Shown here: positions 1 through 7,725 of the stretch, in pieces
How the letters are laid out: each line of letters opens with the position of its first letter
How positions within the stretch are numbered: position 1 is the stretch's first letter
Source of the DNA: CAZSDW01 sp964605705
GTDB taxonomy: Bacteria > Fidelibacterota > UBA2242
DNA length: 14,603 nt
Assembly (NCBI GenBank): GCA_964605705.1
Contig: CAZSDW010000064.1
Location: 1 to 14,603 of the forward strand
Direction: 5' to 3'
The notes under the pieces: generated by a model
Database searches by the model: none
What the model saw: only the letters and a program-made list of their open reading frames with translations
What the model was told of the DNA's origin: nothing
Made by a program: the position numbers and the translations under genes

Positions 1-100
1 ATCCGTTCTCGCCAAGTAAATCTTCTGGATTTTGATAGTGCTGCATCAACTCTTCGATTAACGCTTTTCGTAATTTGCCTTGCGGCTTGTTAATGGTCAT
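1..100 (-). CDS. IS256-family transposase, N-terminal fragment
   Basis: Only the first 33 codons are in the window; the gene runs off the left edge. The visible protein starts MTINKPQGKLRK and contains ELMQHYQNPEDLLGENG. The motif YxxPEDLLGExG is, from memory of the family, the usual N-terminal stretch of IS256 (mutator-type, DDE) transposases just before the LLKQLTK segment. The ATG at 100-98 is preceded by a clear AAGGAG Shine-Dalgarno with about 5 nt spacing, which fixes the start. The DDE catalytic residues are not visible, so whether the transposase is intact cannot be judged. Confidence 0.75.
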   Translation of the reverse strand, partial: MTINKPQGKLRKALIEELMQHYQNPEDLLGENG

Positions 101-169
101 AAATGCTCCTTCTCTTAAAGTACATACGTTAACATTCATAACCATTTACACAAAATATTTTATACCCTC
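1..169 (-). mobile_element. End of an IS256-family insertion sequence (truncated by window edge)
   Basis: This is the transposase-proximal end of an insertion sequence that continues to the left of the window. It holds the start of an IS256-type transposase on the minus strand and a 69-nt leader. The probable outer boundary is near 169. Read on the minus strand, the segment from 169 inward begins GAGGGTATAAAATATT and continues TTGTGTAAATGG, which resembles the terminal inverted repeats of many IS256-family elements from memory. Immediately beyond it, from about 171, in-frame tyrosine-recombinase coding sequence begins, so the element appears to have inserted into that gene. The other terminus and any target duplication lie outside the window, so the exact boundary is inferred. 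Confidence 0.65.
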
Positions 170-170
170 A

Positions 171-371
171 AGCGGGGATAAAAAAAAGGCAACGGTTCAT
201 ACGTTACGCCATAGCTATGCCACGCACCTGCTGGACCAGGGTACAGATATTCGTTATATCCAGGAACTGCTGGGTCATAAGAACTTGGCAACGACCCAAA
301 TCTATACGCACATAAGCACTTTTAATCTCAAAAAGGTAAAAAGCCCTGCCGGATTTTTAAAATTGCAATAA
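171..371 (+). pseudogene. Tyrosine recombinase/integrase, C-terminal remnant
   Basis: The reading frame encodes the catalytic end of a tyrosine recombinase of the XerC/D or integron-integrase-like group. It contains HTLRHSYATHLL (the HxxR box), the LGHKN histidine and the TTQIYTHIS nucleophile tyrosine, followed by the family-typical tail ending near KVKSP. The core-binding domain and the first catalytic Arg/Lys are absent. An open frame continues upstream to an ATG at 75, but those residues come from the IS end and do not resemble recombinase. The gene was therefore most likely interrupted at about 170 by the IS256 element, and the 5' part should lie beyond the left edge. About 67 residues remain, against roughly 300 for a full-length enzyme. 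The stop is 12 nt from the convergent msrBA stop. The fragment should be inactive by itself. Confidence 0.8.
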
Positions 372-383
372 CTGTTTTAAAAA

Positions 384-1310
384 CTAAAACACATTCCTTT
401 TAATATGGCAGTAGGGACGTTTGCCATTATTCTGATAGTAATCCTGATGATAGTCTTCCGCTTTCCAGAATGTCGCTGCCGGTTCCAGTTTTGTCGCGAC
501 TTTATACCCTTTATTTACTAACGTTTTAATAATGTTTTCAGCGATTGTCTTTTGGGTTTCATCGGTATAAAAAATATAGGATAGATACTGCTCACCTAAA
601 TCCGGTCCCTGTCCGTCTGTCTGGATAAAATCGTGGGTTTCGAAATAGAGTTTTACCAGATCTTCATAGCTGGTTTGAGTCGGATCGTACTCGATTTCTA
701 CGGCTTCCTTATGCCCGGTTGTTCCACTGCACACTTCTTGATAGGTCGGATTCTCCTTGTGTCCGCCGATATAGCCGACGGTAGTTGCAAGAACTCCAGG
801 CGCTTTCTGAAAATAATACTCGGTACCCCAAAAACAGCCGGAGGCAAAAATTGCCCTTTGGGTGACTGGCTCCGAAATGACTGCAGGAACGAAATTTAGT
901 GAAATTGAATTAACGCAATGGCGGATATTTTTTGATGTAAAACCTTCGCCCTCAAAAACATGCCCAAGATGGGCACCACAATTGGCGCAAATGATTTCGG
1001 TACGTAATCCATCGGCATCGGGGACACGTTTGATTGCTCCGGGGATTTCATCATCAAAACTTGGCCATCCGCATTGAGAATCAAATTTATCAGCCGAGCT
1101 GAAAAGCACGGCATCACATCTTTTGCAGGTGTAATTCCCGACTTCTTTATGGTTGACATAAATGCCTGACCATGGACGCTCGGTACCTTTGTACAGAATA
1201 ACGCGTTTTTCTTCTGAATTTAATTTATTGAATTCCATTTGATCCTGTCCGTTTACAGTTGAAAATATTGTGAAGCCGATTAAAATAATTTTGAAAAGTA
1301 ATGTATTCAT
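384..1310 (-). CDS. msrBA: Exported bifunctional methionine sulfoxide reductase B/A
   Basis: This is a fused peptide-methionine (R)- and (S)-sulfoxide reductase that repairs oxidised methionines. Counting from the ATG at 1310 (308 aa), residues 1 to about 21 (MNTLLFKIILIGFTIFSTVNG) are a hydrophobic signal peptide, so the enzyme is probably periplasmic. The MsrB domain (about 28-145) has the zinc cysteines C62/C65 and C108/C111, the CGWPSF motif (C80), and the catalytic C132 in RHCVNS. The MsrA domain (about 150-300) has the nucleophile C159 in GCFWGTE, the GYIGGHKENPTYQEV block, and a late cysteine, C301, that could resolve or recycle. An in-frame ATG at 1334 would add eight residues (MRENGNLK) ahead of the signal and lacks a Shine-Dalgarno. 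The 1310 start has GGGAA upstream and yields a proper signal peptide, so I prefer it. The reductant (a thioredoxin-like partner) is not in the window. Confidence 0.92.
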   Translation of the reverse strand: MNTLLFKIILIGFTIFSTVNGQDQMEFNKLNSEEKRVILYKGTERPWSGIYVNHKEVGNYTCKRCDAVLFSSADKFDSQCGWPSFDDEIPGAIKRVPDADGLRTEIICANCGAHLGHVFEGEGFTSKNIRHCVNSISLNFVPAVISEPVTQRAIFASGCFWGTEYYFQKAPGVLATTVGYIGGHKENPTYQEVCSGTTGHKEAVEIEYDPTQTSYEDLVKLYFETHDFIQTDGQGPDLGEQYLSYIFYTDETQKTIAENIIKTLVNKGYKVATKLEPAATFWKAEDYHQDYYQNNGKRPYCHIKRNVF

Positions 1311-1396
1311 TTTCAGATTCCCATTTTCTCTCATATACTTTTTGATACATTACAATTCTTTTCGACACAAGAATCTTAGGTGAGCATGTCGGTGAA

Positions 1397-2743
1397 TTAT
1401 AAGATCGATTGGCTGAATAGGATGAATTTATTGAAAATATCCGCGAGATAATTTTTCTGAGAAACTGAAAGGTTCAAATCAAATATCGGATTCCCGGGAA
1501 ACTCATCCTCTTTTGCTGACGCACTGTTGAAGCGGGTCGCTTCGAGGGAAACCCATCTATCCGGTCGTTTAATGTACCGATGATTATCATAAACAAACGC
1601 GAATTGATCATGCTGGTACTGCGGCATGGTTTTGCCCTTCATGTCATACCAATAGCTCTGGATGCAGGGAGGATTTTCGAAAAACTGATTTAATGCGACC
1701 TGACCGATTGGGATTTGAGTGGACTGCAGAATAAAATTATACAACGACGCAGTGGAAAACGCTTGATCGATTTCAAGCTTTTCAGAGCAATCAGGTGTGC
1801 TGATAAACAAAGGCACCCGGTTACCGGCTTCGGTGACATTACCAAAATGATACCACCAGTTTTCATCACCAAAATTATCACCATGATCCGACAGGAAAAT
1901 GAAGAGCGTTTCCGGTACTTTTTGGATTAGATCCTGAGCAAAGCGATCGATATTCGGAGCAATGCGCTTCCATGCAATCTGCTGACGTTGCCGGAGCAGC
2001 TGCAGCATAGCGGGGGGGATGTAGCGTTTTCCGCTGGTGAGCCAGGACTGATTGACCAGATGAAACATGCTGGCTATCTCCTGAATTTTACGATGAGTTT
2101 CTTGGGAAATTGCCTTGAACTTGGGACTCACATGATAGGGGAAATGAGTTTCCATTAAATTTATAAACAAGAAAGTTCGTTGGTTTCTTTGAATATTTTT
2201 ATTGATAATTTCGCTCGCCCGATCCAACTGCCTGCCACAGAGTGAGCGAAACCAGACCTGTCCTGCTTTGACGTCTTCGGTCATTTTACCGGCAATAAAA
2301 TCCCCTTGCATAATTTTTTTACGCATACGGCGTTTGCTACTGAGCAACACAATATTCAGTAACGGGATGTTGGCAGTATCGACCCATTGCCAGGCTTTTT
2401 CTGTTCGTTGAAATCCACGGTCCAATCCAAAAATATTTGTCGTAACAGTATTTGCCGTAATCTGAACCGTTTCGAATCTCTGTTCAGATAAAGATTCAGC
2501 AAGGGTTTTTCGATTATTACTAAGACCTTTACGGGTGCGGGTGGTTGCCTGGTGTTCATGGGGAAGAAACCCTGTGAATATTGAGGCTGTTGCCGGGAGT
2601 GTCCAGCAACCGGCAGAATATGCCTGGTGGAAATTCATTGAGTGTTGCCGTAGAAAGGGCAGATTTGGTTGATTTAATCCCCAGACAGTATCATACCGCA
2701 GGCTGTCGGCGACGACGATTACGATGTTTTTGTATTGATTCAT
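1397..2743 (-). CDS. Sulfatase-superfamily hydrolase/transferase with Thr at the nucleophile position
   Basis: This 448-aa protein has the alkaline-phosphatase/sulfatase fold. The N-terminal strand and metal-ligand motif is VIVVADSLRYD (D13, D18). The nucleophile loop GCWTLPATASIFTG (residues 45-58) corresponds to the sulfatase C-x-P-S-R motif. The metal site SDHGD (D286, H287) is followed by a second histidine at H299 in YHFG. There is no signal peptide or membrane helix, so it is probably cytosolic. By alignment, T48 sits where true sulfatases have the formylglycine cysteine, and the following Arg is replaced (T52). C46 is two residues early. This makes it unlikely to be a formylglycine sulfatase; phosphodiesterase or phospho-transfer chemistry is more plausible. 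The substrate is unknown. The ATG at 2743 has only a weak purine-rich GCGAAGAA upstream. It is separated by 157 nt from the permease and 86 nt from msrBA. Confidence 0.8.
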   Translation of the reverse strand: MNQYKNIVIVVADSLRYDTVWGLNQPNLPFLRQHSMNFHQAYSAGCWTLPATASIFTGFLPHEHQATTRTRKGLSNNRKTLAESLSEQRFETVQITANTVTTNIFGLDRGFQRTEKAWQWVDTANIPLLNIVLLSSKRRMRKKIMQGDFIAGKMTEDVKAGQVWFRSLCGRQLDRASEIINKNIQRNQRTFLFINLMETHFPYHVSPKFKAISQETHRKIQEIASMFHLVNQSWLTSGKRYIPPAMLQLLRQRQQIAWKRIAPNIDRFAQDLIQKVPETLFIFLSDHGDNFGDENWWYHFGNVTEAGNRVPLFISTPDCSEKLEIDQAFSTASLYNFILQSTQIPIGQVALNQFFENPPCIQSYWYDMKGKTMPQYQHDQFAFVYDNHRYIKRPDRWVSLEATRFNSASAKEDEFPGNPIFDLNLSVSQKNYLADIFNKFILFSQSIL

Positions 2744-2900
2744 GATGATTCTTCGCTTAATCGGTTATTTATTCACGAGAATCCAAAATCGAATAGTCAG
2801 TTCGTTTTTAAAAAACATCCTGTTTCTGTCTGTTTTAAAATAACAGATAATTCAATCATTGGAAAGTAATTAATGGAATAAATGGTGAGATATTTAATTG

Positions 2901-3398
2901 TTATCGGCTGAAATTTCCAAAAAATACTTGTGCAATTAATCCGGCGATGGGAGGGAAAAAGAAAGTCGAACCTAAGCGGATAAGGGTCAGTTTCCAGCCC
3001 AGGATACCAAATTCCATCGGCAATCGTGCAACTGCCCATAAGGACCAGCTTGTCAGAAAGGCGACCATTGTACCGACGCTGGCGCCGGATTTTAACAAAG
3101 CGGCAATCACCGGCAGACTGACATAGGGACCACCGGGAGTCAAACCACCGGCAATGGTGCCAATCATAATTCCGCGCCATCCCGATTCCGTACCCACCCA
3201 GGTTTCCAGTAAATTATGTGGCAGTAATATTTGAACCATTCCGGCGATAATGAAAGCAAAAATCAGTAATGGTAATGTCTGATAGGTCATTTGCCAGGCA
3301 GATTTCAGACCGATAATATGCAGATTGCCGCCTTTATTAGCGCCCACCAAAAGGAGAATAATTGCAATACCAGCCATGATGATTGTCGGAATTAACAT
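2901..3398 (-). CDS. Half-size permease, ArsP_1/COG0701-like
   Basis: This is a small polytopic inner-membrane protein of about 165 aa with about five hydrophobic segments, including LIPTIIMAGIAIILLLVG, TLPLLIFAFIIAGMVQILL, the Gly/Pro-rich TIAGGLTPGGPYVSLPVIAA and FFFPPIAGLIAQVFF. The GGPYVSLPVIAALLKSGAS block and overall pattern match the predicted permeases of COG0701/PF03773 (ArsP_1). Full members of that family have over 300 residues and two such repeats; this is one half and may work as a dimer. The substrate is not evident. I chose the ATG at 3398 because GGAAAGGA precedes it with about 5 nt spacing and it starts right at the first membrane helix. A longer form from ATG 3458 adds a polar 20-residue extension; its ATG directly follows the stop of the upstream channel gene, so translational coupling is possible. 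Confidence 0.75.
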   Translation of the reverse strand: MLIPTIIMAGIAIILLLVGANKGGNLHIIGLKSAWQMTYQTLPLLIFAFIIAGMVQILLPHNLLETWVGTESGWRGIMIGTIAGGLTPGGPYVSLPVIAALLKSGASVGTMVAFLTSWSLWAVARLPMEFGILGWKLTLIRLGSTFFFPPIAGLIAQVFFGNFSR

Positions 3399-3458
3399 TT
3401 GGTTTCCTTTCCGCTTGGCGTGTGCCGCTTGATTCGTCGGATTGGTTTGTGTTTTCAT

Positions 3459-4340
3459 CTATTTTTCGATTTTGATATTCAGTGGTGGCGACTGGTCGGC
3501 TTTGTCTTTGCCCATATAAAGGGTCAAATGCGGGAAAGGAATTTCGATATCTTTTTTATCAAACTGAATCTTGAGGCGTCGATTGAATTCCCGCCCTACC
3601 CGCCACTGCTTGATTGGTTTAGTCGTAGTGCGGGCTTTAATAACGATAGCCGAATCTCCGAATTTATCCAACCCGAGAATTTCAAGCGGTTCCATAATAT
3701 CCGTCTTATAATCAGGATCTTTCCGAAGGTCGGCATCCACCTGCCGCATAATGTCTATGACTTCATCGACGTTTTCACGATAGGCAATGCCAATTTCGAA
3801 AACGTAGCGGGAATAGCCCTTGGTCATATTGGTCACGACGGTGATCTCACTATTCGGTACATAATGAACATTACCGGAAATATCCCGCAATGTGACCATA
3901 CGTAGATTTAATCCTTCAACCGTACCGGACTTTCCGGCAACTTCAACGACGTCGCCGATTCTGATCTGGTCGGCTAAGAGAATAAAAAAACCGCTGATAA
4001 TATCTTTCACGAGGCTTTGAGCACCGAACCCGACGGCTAATCCAAGAATTCCGGCTGCGGCGAGAATTGGTCCGATTTCAATTTTTAATTCACTGAGTAT
4101 CGTTACTCCGGCAATGGTAATAATGATTATTCTAAAAATAAATTGAGAGATTGACGTCAGAGTATCCCGTCGCTTAATCTGTTCCTCATCTTTAAAATGG
4201 AACGACTTGAATATCCGTCTGGTTAAAAATTTTGTCAGAAATAAAGATACTGTCATAAGAATAAGAATAAACAGAATTCGAATACCGTGTACTTCTGACC
4301 ATTTGACAGCATTTTCTAATAATTGTTCGAATTTTATCAT
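3459..4340 (-). CDS. Small-conductance mechanosensitive channel, MscS family
   Basis: This is an inner-membrane tension-gated channel that releases solutes on hypo-osmotic shock. It has 293 aa, close to the length of the E. coli MscS core. Hydrophobic helices lie at about 19-39 (RILFILILMTVSLFL) and 67-84 (FIFRIIIITIAGVTIL). A pore-lining TM3 rich in Ala/Gly is at about 90-112 (GPILAAAGILGLAVGFGAQ), continuing into VKDIISGFFILLADQIRIGD. The beta-domain has GTVEGLNLR and the family signature VPNSEI (161-166). The C-terminal alpha/beta domain ends after LTLYMG. AGGAGT sits 6 nt before the ATG and supports the start. It lies 107 nt downstream of tldE with a possible promoter in that gap, and abuts the downstream permease frame. 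Which MscS subclass it belongs to, or whether it is selective for particular solutes, cannot be told. Confidence 0.93.
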   Translation of the reverse strand: MIKFEQLLENAVKWSEVHGIRILFILILMTVSLFLTKFLTRRIFKSFHFKDEEQIKRRDTLTSISQFIFRIIIITIAGVTILSELKIEIGPILAAAGILGLAVGFGAQSLVKDIISGFFILLADQIRIGDVVEVAGKSGTVEGLNLRMVTLRDISGNVHYVPNSEITVVTNMTKGYSRYVFEIGIAYRENVDEVIDIMRQVDADLRKDPDYKTDIMEPLEILGLDKFGDSAIVIKARTTTKPIKQWRVGREFNRRLKIQFDKKDIEIPFPHLTLYMGKDKADQSPPLNIKIEK

Positions 4341-4381
4341 ACAGTACTCCTGGAATTATCTGATGCTTCAATCATCGAAAA

Positions 4382-4410
4382 AACATACATAATCTCAGCG
4401 ATTTATGCAA
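4382..4410 (-). promoter_or_regulatory. Possible sigma70-type promoter for the mscS-like gene
   Basis: Read on the minus strand, TTGCAT (4410-4405) and TATGTT (4387-4382) are 17 nt apart in the gap between tldE and the MscS-type gene. Each hexamer matches the sigma70 consensus at four of six positions. The spacing and location are right, but matches of this quality also occur by chance in AT-rich DNA. Confidence 0.25.
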
Positions 4411-4447
4411 ATTCTCACTATGCGGATGATTATATTTTAGATCGGGA

Positions 4448-5797
4448 TCAGCTGCCGCTGATGGTCATTTCCTTAATCTTGAATGTCGGTGCAGCCGTAC
4501 TGGAGCGAAATTCCAGATCATTGCCGATCATGGTTATATTTTTCATCATCTCAAGCATATTACTCGCTACGGTAAATTCCTGGACAGGATAGGTCAATTT
4601 GCCATTTTCAATCCAGAGTCCCGTCGCACCGCGGGAATAATCACCGGTCACATAATTAATGCCAACCCAATCCACGCTGGTCAGATAAAGACCATTTTTA
4701 ACGGAAGCGATGATTTCCCCGGGAGGGATTTGTCCATTTTGCATAAAGAAATTCGAGGTTCCCGATGAGGGATTCGAAGCAACTCCTCGGGTTGCGGAGC
4801 CGGTGGTCGGATAACCCAGTTTCCGGGCTGAATAGCAATCGCAGAGGTAGCGTTTCAGAATGCCCTTTTCTATGATGATGTTTTTACGACTGGGCAAACC
4901 CTCATCATCAAACAGACGTGATCCCAGACCATATTCCAGCAGACCATCATCGACAATTGTCAGAGCTTCAATACCAATGCTTTCATTCAATTTATCAACC
5001 AGGAATGAATTCTTGGTGTAAATGCTGTCACCGACTATGGTTTGAGCGATGATATTCAAAAAATCCCGACCGACAATGGGATCAAAAACCACCGGCACTT
5101 TCTGAGTTTTGGGTTTGATGCCACCCAGTTTTCGCAAGGTCCGTTCAGCTGCTTTATCGGCAATCACTTCAATTGAATCCAGACGATCGAAATAGCGGCT
5201 GGCAGAGGACCAGTAGTCGGTCTGTTTGACAGCGTTTTTCTCAGCCACGAGCGAAAGTCCCAGATAAAAAGAACTGTAGTTCTCTTCTCCATAAAATCCT
5301 TCGGAATTCGCCAAAATTATATGGGACTGCCGGTCACTCCAACTAGCCCCGTCAGAGTTGGTAATTAGAGGATCTTTATCCATCCCGATCTTTTCCATAT
5401 CTTTGATCATCCGGATTTTTTTATCGGTGTGGAGTGTGCTGATCGTCTGATCAAATTGTGGCAATTTAACCGATGCAATTCCCAACAGATCCTTTTCCGG
5501 AAGCCCGTTGAATTCGTCCGATGTAGTAACCTTTGCCATTTTCACGGTCCGTTTGACCAATTTTTTCAGTGATTCTTCCCGGAAATCACTGGTATAGGTC
5601 AGTGCTTTCTTTTTATCCTTGAACACCCGGATTCCCAGGGATTTGGGGCTGGCTTGTTTGAGTTCTTCTATCTCTCCCAGGCGTATCGTAATACTGGAAT
5701 TTGTACTATTGACGATCATTACATCGACCTGATCCGCGCCTGCATGAATTGCGTTTTTTACGATAGACTCGGATATTTTTTTATAATTATTCATCAT
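4448..5797 (-). CDS. pmbA: TldE/PmbA family metalloprotease partner subunit
   Basis: This is the non-zinc-binding partner of TldD. In E. coli the TldD-TldE complex degrades unfolded peptides and matures modified peptides such as microcins; that role is known for the family, not shown here. The 449-aa product has the PmbA/TldE layout: an N-terminal domain with VDVMIVNSTNSSITIRLGEIEELKQ, a central region with PVVFDPIVGRDFLNIIA, and a C-terminal domain ending with NITMIGNDLEFRSSTAAPTFKI. It lacks the HExxxH motif, as expected for TldE. No signal peptide is visible, in contrast to TldD. Two ATGs follow each other (5797 and 5794). AGAGG overlaps the tldD stop codon and is 3 nt from the first ATG and 6 nt from the second, so 5794 is equally likely. 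The 6-nt gap to tldD indicates co-transcription and probable translational coupling. Confidence 0.92.
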   Translation of the reverse strand: MMNNYKKISESIVKNAIHAGADQVDVMIVNSTNSSITIRLGEIEELKQASPKSLGIRVFKDKKKALTYTSDFREESLKKLVKRTVKMAKVTTSDEFNGLPEKDLLGIASVKLPQFDQTISTLHTDKKIRMIKDMEKIGMDKDPLITNSDGASWSDRQSHIILANSEGFYGEENYSSFYLGLSLVAEKNAVKQTDYWSSASRYFDRLDSIEVIADKAAERTLRKLGGIKPKTQKVPVVFDPIVGRDFLNIIAQTIVGDSIYTKNSFLVDKLNESIGIEALTIVDDGLLEYGLGSRLFDDEGLPSRKNIIIEKGILKRYLCDCYSARKLGYPTTGSATRGVASNPSSGTSNFFMQNGQIPPGEIIASVKNGLYLTSVDWVGINYVTGDYSRGATGLWIENGKLTYPVQEFTVASNMLEMMKNITMIGNDLEFRSSTAAPTFKIKEMTISGS

Positions 5798-5803
5798 TAA
5801 CCT

Positions 5804-7333
5804 CTATGCTTGGGTTCCGCCGACGGTTATTTCACTGACTTTGGCTGTCGGTATTCCTAAGGTCACTTTTACCCTTTGCCCGGATTTGCCGCAATTCCAG
5901 CCGCCTTTTGACATGGTCATATCATTGCCTGCCATAGTGACATTGCGCATTACTTCCGGACCATTTCCAATCAATGTGACATCTTTCAGCGGCGCGGTGA
6001 GTTTTCCGTCTTCAATCAGATACGCTTCATAGACACCAAAGGTAAAATCACCTTTCGTTATATCAACCTGTCCGCCGCCAAAGCGTTTGGCATAGATGCC
6101 GTATTTGACGGAATTGATAATCTCATCGGGATGGTATTTTCCGCCCAGCATATAAGTATTTGTCATTCTGGGTATCGGTGGATACTTATAGGATTGACGG
6201 CGCCCGTTTCCGGTAGGATTGGATTTCATTATTTTGGCGGAAATGCTGTCGTGCATGTAGCCCTTCAGAATACCGTTTTCAATCAGAACAGATTCCGTCG
6301 GAAGATTAGCTTCATCGTCAATATTTATGGAACCCCGCAGTCCCGGAAGGGTGCCTGTATCAATGATTGTACAATGCTCTGAAGCGACCTTCTGACCGAT
6401 TTGGTTGGCATAATTTGATAGATTTTTACGATTAAAATCTGCCTCGAGACCATGACCGACGGCTTCGTGTAGCAGAACACCGCTTTCGGCAGGACCCAGT
6501 ACGACTATCTGCGGACCAGCCGGGGCTGGTTTGGCGTCGAGATTAGTTAGTGCAATCTGGGCTGCTTCTTTGCCGAGATCTTCGGGACGATTACCAGCTA
6601 ATTTGTAATAATCCAGCCCAGCCCTGCCACCACTGGCAGCATAACCGCTCTGTCTTTTATCACCGAATTCAGCCAGTGTTCTTGTTCGAATCATCACCAT
6701 CGGCTGAATATCAGTGAAAAATTTACCTTCACTATCCATGTACATGATCTGTTTCATTTCATCGGCAATGGTCACGTTGACTTTTGTAATTTTAGGGTCA
6801 TATGCGCGGGCGGACCGGTCGGTATTCCGAAGTAATCCGATCTTGTCATTCAGTTCATTGTCAATACTCAGATTATCAACAGGGTAGAGGTCCATTTTGG
6901 CGGTTTTACCAAGATCGGCAATTCTTGCATTTCCGCCATTTTTAGCAATGAAACTCGCCGCTTTCGCAGTCTCAATCATTTTATTGAAATCCAGATCGTC
7001 AGTATGGGCATAACCGATCTGTTCGCCAATAACTGCCCGGATACCGACGCCCATGCTGATCCCATGGGAAACATCCTTGATGATCTCATCCTCGAGCTTC
7101 AGCGAAGAACTGATTGTATATTCAAAATATAAATCTGCCCGCTCGGCGCCGTTTTTCAGTGCAACGGTGAGTAATTCTTTCATTTGTTCTTTTGAAATGC
7201 CAAATAATGCTTCCATATTCTCAACTGATCCCCGGGCGAGTTTTGAAGACTGGCAAGCCTGCCATGCAGTCGGCAGCAGGGCAATACCCGCTCCTAAAAC
7301 CGCTCCCGTTTTAATAAATTCTCGTCGTTTCAC
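5804..7333 (-). CDS. tldD: TldD zinc metalloprotease with a Tat-type signal
   Basis: This is the catalytic subunit of the TldD/TldE protease, 509 aa. The zinc motif HEAVGH (H289, E290, H294) continues as GLEADF. A late cysteine, C481 in GGWNCGKSGQ, matches the third zinc ligand known in TldD. The N-terminus MKRREFIKTGAVLGAGIALL has consecutive arginines, a moderately hydrophobic stretch and a downstream Ala/Cys region (residues 23-27, WQAC), which looks like a twin-arginine signal, possibly with lipoprotein processing, although WQAC is not a canonical lipobox. This suggests export of the folded, zinc-loaded enzyme. The start is GTG at 7333, with a near-perfect AAAGGAGG 5 nt upstream. It is first in the minus-strand block and tightly coupled to tldE. 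E. coli TldD is cytosolic and has no such signal. Confidence 0.93.
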   Translation of the reverse strand: MKRREFIKTGAVLGAGIALLPTAWQACQSSKLARGSVENMEALFGISKEQMKELLTVALKNGAERADLYFEYTISSSLKLEDEIIKDVSHGISMGVGIRAVIGEQIGYAHTDDLDFNKMIETAKAASFIAKNGGNARIADLGKTAKMDLYPVDNLSIDNELNDKIGLLRNTDRSARAYDPKITKVNVTIADEMKQIMYMDSEGKFFTDIQPMVMIRTRTLAEFGDKRQSGYAASGGRAGLDYYKLAGNRPEDLGKEAAQIALTNLDAKPAPAGPQIVVLGPAESGVLLHEAVGHGLEADFNRKNLSNYANQIGQKVASEHCTIIDTGTLPGLRGSINIDDEANLPTESVLIENGILKGYMHDSISAKIMKSNPTGNGRRQSYKYPPIPRMTNTYMLGGKYHPDEIINSVKYGIYAKRFGGGQVDITKGDFTFGVYEAYLIEDGKLTAPLKDVTLIGNGPEVMRNVTMAGNDMTMSKGGWNCGKSGQRVKVTLGIPTAKVSEITVGGTQA

Positions 7334-7458
7334 AGAGCCCTCCTTTGATTCTGTAAAAGATAAATATTTTCCTGATAATTACCATAGTTTAAGTTGCCTG
7401 GATTCAGGATGACGTGTAAATGACTAGCCCCGGGATGAGAGAAATATGTTTTCTTTTA

Positions 7459-7485
7459 TAGGGGCACAGTGCATTGTGCCCCTAC
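7459..7485. repeat. Palindromic repeat with GCCCCTAC arm, copy 1
   Basis: TAGGGGCACA (7459-7468) pairs perfectly with TGTGCCCCTA (7475-7484) around a 6-nt centre, GTGCAT. The right end reads GCCCCTAC, shared with the copies near 13780 and 13920 and, with one change, the copy at 7701. It lies about 125 nt upstream of tldD. Confidence 0.75.
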
Positions 7486-7700
7486 CTTTAATGTCGTCCC
7501 GTCAGTACGGGACTCTGTCGAGATAATGCGTCAATGAATAATCCTGGGATTCATCCTGGGGAATGAGAACCGTTTCACCATCAAAACCATTTTAATGGTT
7601 TCTAATCGAGTCACTGAAGTGGTTTAAAAAGAATATGGAAATCCTCATACTCCGTTAAAACACGGGGTCAGTATTAATTCGATTAGGTAAAATTGGTCAG

Positions 7701-7725
7701 GGGGCACAGCGCGCTGCGCCTCTAC
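7701..7725. repeat. Palindromic repeat with GCCTCTAC arm, copy 2 (diverged)
   Basis: The left arm GGGGCACAGC pairs with the right arm GCTGCGCCTC with one A/C mismatch and one G-T wobble around a GCGC centre. It has the same layout as copy 1 240 nt away and ends GCCTCTAC. It lies about 130 nt upstream of carA. Confidence 0.65.

Noticed and set aside
75..170. The ATG at 75 as the true start of the recombinase frame
   Set aside because: The first 32 codons run antisense through the transposase start and IS end, and do not resemble a recombinase core-binding domain.
2797..3180. 127-codon minus-strand frame overlapping the permease
   Set aside because: It is in another frame of the same strand as the clearly membrane-like permease gene and has Arg/Cys/Trp-rich, non-protein-like composition.
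3399..3905. 168-codon plus-strand frame antisense to the MscS-type gene
   Set aside because: It is a shadow of a strongly conserved coding region; no recognisable domain.
7459..7725. CRISPR array or tandem repeats in the tldD-carA gap
   Set aside because: The two similar hairpins are 240 nt apart, imperfect, and lack regular spacing or spacers.
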